From Thiosocius sp963759055 (lineage in GTDB: Bacteria > Pseudomonadota > Gammaproteobacteria > Chromatiales > Chromatiaceae), in contig CAVWYD010000030.1 of NCBI GenBank assembly GCA_963759055.1, positions 1-64,000 of the forward strand: DNA of 64,000 bases, written 5' to 3'. The notes beneath the pieces are model-generated. The model did not search any database, was not told the origin of the DNA, and saw only the letters and a list, made by a program, of their open reading frames with translations. Shown here piece by piece: positions 53,677 to 61,148 of this stretch. Both the position numbers and the translations under genes were made by a program. How positions within the stretch are numbered: the stretch's first letter is position 1; every line of letters begins with the position of its first letter.

Positions 53677-54635
53677 TGTTGCGTCTGCTGCTGTTGTCCC
53701 TGCTGCTGTTGGGTCTGGGTGGCTGTTCTGATCTGCAGACCAGGCTCGCGGAACCGCCATCGAAACCAATGGAGTCTTCTACCGAGGCACTGGATGCCGC
53801 TGACGTAATGGCCAACGCAGGACGCTGGTCGCAGGCTTTGGCCTTGCTCGAAAAGGCGGCACGCGATTATCCCGGTGATCCGGCAATCGAGGCGCGCCGG
53901 GTATCAATGCGTGAACGCTGGGAAAGGCAGGAGCGGGTACTTGAAGACCAGATCATGGTCGGAGATGCGGAGAACCAAGAGCTTAAGATCGCGCTGCTCG
54001 AAAAACTGTCGCTGGCAGAACCCGGAAATCTTATCTTGACCTCGCGCCGCATCTATTGGAAAGAGGTGCTGGCGAGCAACATTGAAAAATTGACTGCCTG
54101 CGGTGAGTTTCACGTCACCACCGATACGGCTCTGGCCAGGCGCTGCTTTCAGCTTGCCTCGGGCATGGCAGCCACCCCAGGCATAGAGCAGCGACTGGCG
54201 GGGATCAGCGAACAGCTGCTCCTGAGCGAGAACATTGCAGCTGAGCGACGCCGGGCAAAAGAAGAGAAGGAACGCCAGCAGAGGGCAAAGTCGTTGCTGG
54301 ACGATGCGAAGGAGGCGATCGACGCGCGTGATTACCGACGCGCACTGGATATTCTGGAAAAAGTAGCGGAACTGCAGCCGAACAACAGCGAGGTGTCCGG
54401 TCTTCAGGAAGAGGCCTGGTCGATGATCAGCCCCCAGGTCGAGGCGCTTGTAAAGCTCGGGGATCACCTCTACCTGGATGAGCAGCTGGATGCGGCCGTC
54501 GCAACCTGGCAGGCGGCTTTGATCCTGAAACCGGACGACGAGGCCATCCTGGCGCGAATCGATCGTGCCAAGACCGTATTGAACCGGCTGGATGCCCTGC
54601 GCAGACAACAGAACCCTTCGACAGAGGACCAGTGA
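53676..54635 (+). CDS. TPR lipoprotein coupled to the adenylate cyclase
   Basis: A 319-residue lipoprotein with lipobox LGGC (residues 14-17). It has tetratricopeptide-like helical repeats (ALALLEKAARDYPGDPAIEARR; ALDILEKVAELQPNNSEVSG; VATWQAALILKPDDEAILARID) and a coiled-coil-like Glu/Arg/Lys-rich segment near residues 185-210. The ATG overlaps the cyclase stop (TGATG), so the two are translationally coupled. A role as a periplasmic partner of the sensor domain is an inference from this linkage. Confidence 0.82.
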   Translation: MLRLLLLSLLLLGLGGCSDLQTRLAEPPSKPMESSTEALDAADVMANAGRWSQALALLEKAARDYPGDPAIEARRVSMRERWERQERVLEDQIMVGDAENQELKIALLEKLSLAEPGNLILTSRRIYWKEVLASNIEKLTACGEFHVTTDTALARRCFQLASGMAATPGIEQRLAGISEQLLLSENIAAERRRAKEEKERQQRAKSLLDDAKEAIDARDYRRALDILEKVAELQPNNSEVSGLQEEAWSMISPQVEALVKLGDHLYLDEQLDAAVATWQAALILKPDDEAILARIDRAKTVLNRLDALRRQQNPSTEDQ

Positions 54636-54679
54636 GCTAGCAGCAGCTGTGTTTTAAATGCTGGCGTCGCGGTCGTGGT

Positions 54680-55231
54680 TCAGCCACTGTGCACGGGTTT
54701 TTGTATCGGCCTGAACGCCTTTACCACCGACTCCCTGGTTTCGAGACAGGGGCCATCGATCAGGTCGATGCAATAAGGGATGGCTGGGAACACCGCGTCC
54801 AGGCAGTCTGAAATCGCACTGGGCTTGCCCGGCAGGTTGACAATCAGCGACTGACTGCGAATGCCGGCGATCTGGCGCGACAGAATAGCGGTAGGCACAT
54901 GCTTGAGCGAGACCGTGCGCATCAGTTCGCCAAAGCCGTCCAGGATCTTGTCGCAGACTGCAGCGGTTGCCTCCGGCGTGATATCGCGCTTTGCAGGGCC
55001 GGTCCCACCGGTGGTTACCACCAGGCAGCAGCCGATTTGGTCGGTCAGTTCCCGCAGGATCAACTCGACCCGATCCTGCTCGTCCGGGACGATCCGGTTG
55101 ACCGGCTCCCATTCGCTGGCCAGTGCCAGGTTCAGCCATTCTCTGATCGCGGGTCCACCGAGATCATCATACTCACCGCGACTGGCGCGGTCTGAAACCG
55201 TAACGACACCGATGCGTGCTGGTGTATTCAT
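54680..55231 (-). CDS. Molybdopterin adenylyltransferase MogA/MoaB-like
   Basis: A 183-residue MoCF-biosynthesis protein that adenylates molybdopterin before metal insertion. The nucleotide-binding TTGGTGPAKRDITPEAT motif is near residue 75, preceded by IGVVTVSDRASRGEYDDLGG at the N-terminus and followed by LPGKPSAISDCL. The length is within the MogA range. No other moa/moe genes are in the window. It is convergent with the TPR lipoprotein. Confidence 0.88.
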   Translation of the reverse strand: MNTPARIGVVTVSDRASRGEYDDLGGPAIREWLNLALASEWEPVNRIVPDEQDRVELILRELTDQIGCCLVVTTGGTGPAKRDITPEATAAVCDKILDGFGELMRTVSLKHVPTAILSRQIAGIRSQSLIVNLPGKPSAISDCLDAVFPAIPYCIDLIDGPCLETRESVVKAFRPIQKPVHSG

Positions 55232-55540
55232 GTCGAGAGATCCTGAACGATCACGAGGTGCCGAAGCATAACCGGTTTTGCCGGGGAGCCGCATTGCGCC
55301 CGGCGGTCGCCCTGCGGTCCGCTGCGGGCTTCGGAACCGGCATCCTGGAGCCGGCGCGTCCGGATAGTCGTTCGCAGTCTGAAGCGGCCGATAAATCAAG
55401 TCGATCCCAATTTCCCTTTTGATAACAGGGTCTTGTCGGCCAGGCAATTCAACCCCCCGGCCGAGCGGCCGATAGCACCCTGAAGGAACGCCATGCGCCG
55501 GCGCTGTTTTTGCGCGGCTTGCTGGTGAGGAAAGCTGGTT
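55232..55540. other. Intergenic region upstream of the periplasmic-sensor GGDEF-EAL gene
   Basis: About 309 bp between divergent genes. A GC-rich stretch (CCCGGTTTTGCCGGGG near 55270) has modest hairpin potential. GAGGA near 55526 is the ribosome site of the downstream gene. No confident -10/-35 pair was identified. Confidence 0.35.
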
Positions 55541-58500
55541 ATGAACCGCATGTTTGTCGAGGGATGCGCCTGGACGCGACGCGCTGTACTGCTCGTTGTG
55601 ATCGGGGTGCTGTGCCCGATCGGAATCGCCGGGAGTGAGCCCGCCTCGTGGGAGGCAAACCGGCAGTCCTTTCTTGCCAGTCTGAGCCAAAGCGAACGCA
55701 GCTGGCTGCTTGCGCACAGGGATATTCGCCTGGGCATCGATCCCGCCTGGGAGCCCTTCGAGTTTCTGGACGAGGCAGGTAGTTATCGCGGGATGGCCGC
55801 GGATTACATCGAATTGCTCAACGCGATGCTCGACGTCCGGATGGCGCCAGCCCGCGGATTGAGTTGGTCGGATGTTATCGACCGCGCGCAAAAGGCCGAG
55901 ATCGATGTGCTGCCGTGTGTGGTCAAGACCCCGCAGCGCGAAGAGTATCTGGGCTTTACCGACAGTTACCTGAATTTTCCGATGGTCGTCGCGACCCGCG
56001 ACGATGCGGCCGTCGTCGGCGGACTTGACGATCTGAAGGGGCAGAAGGTCGGCGTGGTCAAGGGGTATGCGACGGTCGATCTGTTACAAACGCATTTCCC
56101 GCACCTGCAGCGTGTCGAATTCGACAACCTGCAACACGGGCTTGAGGCCCTGTCGCTGGGGCGGATCCCGGCATTCGTTGACAATCTCGCGTCCATAACC
56201 GATGTGATCAACAAACAAGGCTTGACCAACATCAAGGTATCGGCGCAGACACCCTTTTCGTTCGAGCTCTCGCTGGGGGTGAGAAAAGACTGGCCCGAAC
56301 TGCTCGGTATCCTGAACAAGGCATTGTCCGCCATACCCCCGCAGCAGGCAGACCAGATCCGCAAGAACTGGATTTCAATCAAATTCGAGTACGGCGTCGA
56401 TATCGCCTACCTGATCCGAATCGCAATGATTGTCGGTGCAGTGGCGATGGTGGTATTCGGGATCATTTTTTACTGGAACCGCCGTCTGCTGGCTGAGGTG
56501 GAGCAGAGAAAGCATGTCGAGGATATCCTTGCGCACCGTAATCAGATTCACGAGAGCATTGCCGCGGGTGCGGACCTGGATCAGGTGTTGAGTACCCTGG
56601 TGACCAGTGTCGAATCCGAACGCCCGGATACCTTGTGCGCGGTTGTTCTGCTTGATCCCTGCTGTTCGTATGTGGCCCGTATCCTGGCGCCCAATCTGCC
56701 GGTCGACTACAAACGCAAAGTTGAAGGTATGGCCGTTGCCGATTGTCTGTGCTGTTTTGACGAGGTCGTCCGGCACAAAGGCAGGGTCGTCATGCCCGAT
56801 ATAACCCGAGACCCAAACTGGTCGAGGCACGAGAGTGAGTTGAAACCTCTCAGGGTCCAGGCGTGCTGGCTTGAACCGATACGCTCATCCAAGGGCAGGA
56901 TGCTAGGCATTTTCGTCCTCTTCCATCGGGAAACTGGCGTCCCGGACAGTTCTGCATCTGACCTGTTGCGCGAGATGGCGCTGTTGTCGACGCTTGCGAT
57001 CAAGCACCATCGCAATGTTCAGAGTCTGCACAAGCTTTCACTGGCGGTCGAATACAGCCCAAACGCCGTGATGATGACCGATGCGCGAGGCATCATCGAG
57101 TATGTGAATCCGAAGTTCAGCGAGATCACCGGCTATCAGCCCAGCGAGGTCTTGGGTCAAACGCCGAAGATCCTCAAGTCGCAGGAAACGGATGGAAAGG
57201 TGCACCAGGAACTCTGGCGCACGATTCAGTCCGGCGAAGAATGGTGGGGTGAGTTGCGCAACCTGCGAAAAGATGGCGAGGCCTACTGGTCGAAGGAACA
57301 CATTTCGCCGATAAAGGACAGCCAAGGAAAGGTGTCACACTTCGTTGCGATCATCGAGGACGTGACGGAGGCACGCCTGATCAACGAGAAGGTCTCTTAC
57401 CAGGCCACGCATGATTCCCTGACCGATCTGATAAATCGGCGCGAGTTCGAACGCATCCTCGGTAATCTCGTAGAGAGCCAGGCCATCCATGGATCGCACA
57501 ATGCACTGTGTTTTCTCGACCTCGATCAGTTCAAGGTGGTGAACGACACAGCTGGGCATGTGGCAGGTGACGAACTTCTGCGGCAACTGGGCCGTATGCT
57601 CAAGAAGCATTTGCGGCAGGGTGACATTCTGGCTCGCCTGGGTGGTGATGAATTCGCGATTCTTATGGAACGTTGCACTGCCGAACAGTCATTGCACAAG
57701 GCCGACGAGATACGCCTCATGGTGGAAGAATTCCGCTTCGCCTGGGAGGAGAGCATCTTTGCGGTGGGGGTCAGTATCGGTATTACCGAAGTCAACACGC
57801 AGACCATCAGTTCGTTGGATGCCCTGAAACAAGCTGACATGGCCTGCTACGCAGCCAAGGACGCGGGTCGCAACCGTGTCCACATCTACAAGGATAACGA
57901 CAAGCTGCTGATGGCACGCTCCGGCGAGATGCACAACGTCAACCGCATCAAACGGGCGCTGGAAGAAGATCGATTCCTGCTCTATGCCCAACCGATCCGA
58001 CCGGTAGACGACTGCCGGCGGGCGGCAAGCTACGAGATCCTTTTGAGAATGTTGGACGATAAGGGTGAGCTGTTGCCGCCCGGGGCATTTCTTCCAGCGG
58101 CGGAGCGGTACAGCCTTATCGGCCAGATTGACCATTGGGTCGTCGATCAGGTTTTTGCTTGGATTTACCGGCACCCAGATGAAATGGAGACGATTGCCGG
58201 TTTTTCGATCAACCTGTCGGGACAGTCACTCGGGGATGACAGCCTGCTGGGCAATATCATCCGACATCTGAAGACGGATCGTCTGCCGGCGGAAAAAATT
58301 AAATTCGAGATCACCGAGACGGCCGCGATTGCCAACCTGGGCAACGCGAACAGCTTCATTGCCGCATTGAAGGAGTTTGGAGTCGAGTTCGCCCTGGATG
58401 ATTTCGGCAGTGGTCTGTCGTCGTTCGGTTACCTGAAGAATCTCCAGGTCGACTATCTGAAGATAGATGGCATGTTCGTCAAAGACATGTTGGTCGACCC

Positions 58501-58717
58501 GATCGATTCCGCGATGGTGAAATCGATCAATGACATCGGGCACGTGATGGGCATGGCGACCATCGCCGAATTTGTCGAGAACGATGACATCCTGCGGGCC
58601 CTGGCGGAGTTGCAGGTGGACTACGTGCAGGGTTACGGCGTCGGCAGGCCCATGCCGATCGACGAGATCCTTGCCGAGAACCGGGCCGCCCTGCCCGTGG
58701 CTTCGGGCGACCGCTAG
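55541..58717 (+). CDS. Periplasmic-binding-protein/GAF/PAS/GGDEF/EAL multidomain protein
   Basis: A 1,058-residue membrane protein. After a signal/anchor sequence, a family-3 solute-binding domain (about residues 55-285, DIRLGIDPAWEPFEFLDEAG...) faces the periplasm. A transmembrane helix (IAMIVGAVAMVVFGIIFYW, near 295) leads to GAF (about 340-485), PAS (about 505-615, SPNAVMMTDARGIIEYVNPKF), GGDEF (RLGGDEFAIL intact) and EAL (YEILLRM, LDDFGSGLSS) domains. It probably couples an amino-acid-like periplasmic ligand to c-di-GMP levels. GAGGA is about 10 nt before the ATG. Confidence 0.9.
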   Translation: MNRMFVEGCAWTRRAVLLVVIGVLCPIGIAGSEPASWEANRQSFLASLSQSERSWLLAHRDIRLGIDPAWEPFEFLDEAGSYRGMAADYIELLNAMLDVRMAPARGLSWSDVIDRAQKAEIDVLPCVVKTPQREEYLGFTDSYLNFPMVVATRDDAAVVGGLDDLKGQKVGVVKGYATVDLLQTHFPHLQRVEFDNLQHGLEALSLGRIPAFVDNLASITDVINKQGLTNIKVSAQTPFSFELSLGVRKDWPELLGILNKALSAIPPQQADQIRKNWISIKFEYGVDIAYLIRIAMIVGAVAMVVFGIIFYWNRRLLAEVEQRKHVEDILAHRNQIHESIAAGADLDQVLSTLVTSVESERPDTLCAVVLLDPCCSYVARILAPNLPVDYKRKVEGMAVADCLCCFDEVVRHKGRVVMPDITRDPNWSRHESELKPLRVQACWLEPIRSSKGRMLGIFVLFHRETGVPDSSASDLLREMALLSTLAIKHHRNVQSLHKLSLAVEYSPNAVMMTDARGIIEYVNPKFSEITGYQPSEVLGQTPKILKSQETDGKVHQELWRTIQSGEEWWGELRNLRKDGEAYWSKEHISPIKDSQGKVSHFVAIIEDVTEARLINEKVSYQATHDSLTDLINRREFERILGNLVESQAIHGSHNALCFLDLDQFKVVNDTAGHVAGDELLRQLGRMLKKHLRQGDILARLGGDEFAILMERCTAEQSLHKADEIRLMVEEFRFAWEESIFAVGVSIGITEVNTQTISSLDALKQADMACYAAKDAGRNRVHIYKDNDKLLMARSGEMHNVNRIKRALEEDRFLLYAQPIRPVDDCRRAASYEILLRMLDDKGELLPPGAFLPAAERYSLIGQIDHWVVDQVFAWIYRHPDEMETIAGFSINLSGQSLGDDSLLGNIIRHLKTDRLPAEKIKFEITETAAIANLGNANSFIAALKEFGVEFALDDFGSGLSSFGYLKNLQVDYLKIDGMFVKDMLVDPIDSAMVKSINDIGHVMGMATIAEFVENDDILRALAELQVDYVQGYGVGRPMPIDEILAENRAALPVASGDR

Positions 58718-58757
58718 CGCGCAACCTGCAAGCTGGTGTCCTGAATCAGACTAAGCC

Positions 58758-59699
58758 CTACCAGACAATCAGATGTATCAGTGTACGGATGCCGATGGCA
58801 ATCAGGGCGCCGTAGATGGCCGGACGCAAGACCGCTGCAACCCTCGGCCCGGCCGATATCAGGATAGCGATACCGGCGACGTCGAAAGGATGCACCAGCA
58901 TCCCCGCAATTCGATTCAAATCAGTACTGCTCAGCAGGCCCTGCTGCAACAGGTCGGCGGATACGCCCATCATGGCCGTACCGCCGGCAATCGCCTTGGT
59001 AATGATCGGCAGGGCAACGCTGGAGGGTAGGTCGAGCCAGCCGAACAAGGGCGCAGTCAGCGTTTCCAATCCCCCGACGACTCCCGTCTGGCGCAGGATA
59101 TTCACCAGCAGCAATGACAGGACCAGCATCGGCAGTGCGCTTAGGGTGATACCGAATGCCTCGCCACCGGCGTGGTTGATGACATTGAGCACCCCCTTGG
59201 TGTCAGAAGCCTCGCGGTGCTTTGGTTTTGGTTCCGGCGGCTCGGTTTCCTCCGGCAGATCGCGGGTGAACCAGTGATAGGTGGCTGCCGCGCCGGCAAG
59301 TGCGGCGAACGACGAGATCAACAGCGTCAGTGGGCCATTCAGCCCCATCGCACTCATCGGGAAAACCACGTTCGCCTGGGCGGCACCAAATACCAGTGCG
59401 AGGGTGGCGGCGATGTGGCGTCGCGAAAGCCCACCCTTGTCCATCATGGTCAATGTGGCCAGCGGGGCGGCAAAGCTGACGAACAGGACCTGCAGCAGGG
59501 CAAAGACCCCCAGGCCCGGGACGCCCAGGGGATGCAGCCAGGGCGAGATGAGATCGACGATGCGGTCGAGTACACCCCTGGCCTCGAGCAGGCGCATCAG
59601 GGTCAGCATCACGATCATGATCGGCAGCAGGATGAACAGGGCGAGTTCTACCGCAGCGCGGCCCGAGACAAGGATCAGGTCAGCCAGTTCAGTCATCAA
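58758..59699 (-). CDS. Gate (nucleoside recognition) domain membrane protein
   Basis: A 313-residue polytopic membrane protein with about eight helices, containing two Gate/nucleoside-recognition segments (LALFILLPIMIVMLTLMRLLEARGVLDRIVDLISPWL near the start and ITLSALPMLVLSLLLVNILRQTGVVGGLETLTAPLFGWLDL in the second half), separated by a Pro/Glu/Lys-rich cytoplasmic loop. Members include spore-maturation SpmA/B-like and nucleoside transport-related proteins. Substrate unknown. Confidence 0.8.
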   Translation of the reverse strand: MMTELADLILVSGRAAVELALFILLPIMIVMLTLMRLLEARGVLDRIVDLISPWLHPLGVPGLGVFALLQVLFVSFAAPLATLTMMDKGGLSRRHIAATLALVFGAAQANVVFPMSAMGLNGPLTLLISSFAALAGAAATYHWFTRDLPEETEPPEPKPKHREASDTKGVLNVINHAGGEAFGITLSALPMLVLSLLLVNILRQTGVVGGLETLTAPLFGWLDLPSSVALPIITKAIAGGTAMMGVSADLLQQGLLSSTDLNRIAGMLVHPFDVAGIAILISAGPRVAAVLRPAIYGALIAIGIRTLIHLIVW

Positions 59700-60241
59700 T
59701 AAGCCGGTTGGTGCGCCGCAGCACCGCGGACTCTAACCCATGTGTCCGGTATTGTCGTGCGGGCGGAATTTTTGTCGTCGTCTGGTCGCCAGAGCCCGCC
59801 CGTTAGCCGCGTCCCAAACCCGACAGCGTCAACAATTCGACGTAATGACTGGCTGGGATGGCTCGGCCCAGATGCCCTTTTATCCTATAAATGAGATTAG
59901 GTATCGTTAATAAGATTTTAAATATTAATGAAAAAAAATGGTAAGTATGCAATGGGCCGGAAAAGTGAAATGGGTTGACAGTCTCATTGTGCAGTGCAAA
60001 AATTTATAACCACTATTTAAGTATGCCCATTTTTAGTTTAAGAAATAATAATAGACTGAAATATATAACGGGCTGTCGCAGTTGCCGGAATCAGCAGCAA
60101 CTGCAGGTAGCGGTTCGAACCCCCGGGTTCTGACCATGATGCTGTCGGGCACACCCTTTCCCGATGGCATCGAAAACGGCCACAAGCCGTACGACTGTAA
60201 ACCGGACCGGCCTAGGCCGTGTCTTGAGCGAGGACTTGCAC
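59700..60241. other. AT-rich intergenic region with a tRNA T-arm-like element
   Basis: About 540 bp with no convincing gene. From roughly 59880 to 60065 the sequence becomes markedly AT-rich, unlike the GC-rich genome. At about 60073-60099 is a perfect 8-bp inverted repeat GCAGTTGC...GCAACTGC, followed by GGTTCGAACCCCC, resembling a tRNA T-loop. A full tRNA could not be folded. A minus-strand reading frame starting VRTRGFEPL is the well-known translation artefact of such a T-arm. Confidence 0.45.
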
Positions 60242-61117
60242 GTGAGTTCGTTACAGTTTGTCGGCCTTGCCGTGGCATTCATGTCGGTGCTGGGAATCTT
60301 CCTGGCCTCTGTCCTCGTTGTTGCGAACCGTTGGCTGTTCGTATTCGAGGACCCGCGCATCGATGACGTTGAAGACCTGCTGCCGAAGGCGAACTGTGGC
60401 GCCTGCGGTACGCCGGGCTGTCGTCCTTTCGCTGAGAAACTGGTGAAGGGGGAGGTTGACCCGGGCCTGTGCACGGTCAATTCGAAGGACACCAACCAGG
60501 TCATCGCGGATTTCCTCGGCGTCGAGATGGGTAAACACGAAAAACGGGTTGCACGGCTTGCCTGTGCAGGTGGTGCACACGTCGCTTATATCCGTGCCTC
60601 GTACACTGGATTGCACAGCTGCCGGGCCGCGAACCTGGTCTCGGGTGGTGGCAAGGGATGCGCCTGGGGCTGTCTCGCCTTTGGCGACTGCGCCGAAGTC
60701 TGTGAATTCAATGCGATCCGGATGGATCAGTACGGGCTTCCGGTGGTCGACGCGGACAAATGCACTGCTTGCGGAGACTGTGTCGAGGCTTGTCCCAAAG
60801 ATCTGTTCGAGCTTCACGCAGTCAGCCATAGACTCTGGGTGGCGTGCAGGAACCATGAATCCGGCGATGAGGCCGAGGCGGAATGCGAGGTGATCTGTAC
60901 GGCGTGTGAACGCTGCGCGGTGGATTCCCCCGAGGGCCTGATCACCATCCAGGAAAATCTGGCGGTGATCGATTACAGCAAGAACAGACTCGCCTCCAGG
61001 GTTGCGATCGAGCGGTGTCCGACGGGCGCCATCGTATGGCGTGACCGGGTCGGAAACGTGGTGAAAGGTCGCGACGCCAAAAAAGTGATTAGAAAAGCCG
61101 CGCTGCCCGTCGGGTAA
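60242..61117 (+). CDS. RnfB-like iron-sulfur membrane protein
   Basis: A 291-residue protein with one N-terminal membrane helix (LQFVGLAVAFMSVLGIFLASVLVV). The RnfB-type cluster motif is NCGACGTPGCRPFAEKL with a further Cys at GLCTVN. A second region has CxxxC at WGCLAFGDC, then a ferredoxin CTACGDCVEACP and a Cys-rich VICTACERC. It starts at GTG 60242 (GAGG 8 nt before). RnfA, C, D, G and E are absent. It is 31 bp before the oxidoreductase gene and is probably its electron-transfer partner. Confidence 0.8.
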   Translation: MSSLQFVGLAVAFMSVLGIFLASVLVVANRWLFVFEDPRIDDVEDLLPKANCGACGTPGCRPFAEKLVKGEVDPGLCTVNSKDTNQVIADFLGVEMGKHEKRVARLACAGGAHVAYIRASYTGLHSCRAANLVSGGGKGCAWGCLAFGDCAEVCEFNAIRMDQYGLPVVDADKCTACGDCVEACPKDLFELHAVSHRLWVACRNHESGDEAEAECEVICTACERCAVDSPEGLITIQENLAVIDYSKNRLASRVAIERCPTGAIVWRDRVGNVVKGRDAKKVIRKAALPVG

Positions 61118-61148
61118 GCGCTTAAAGGCAAAGCTGAGGATTGACAAG

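Noticed and set aside
60033..60278. 81-residue minus-strand frame containing VRTRGFEPL
   Set aside because: This peptide is a common false translation of a tRNA T-arm (GGGTTCGAACC); it has no coding features and lies in an AT-rich non-coding region.
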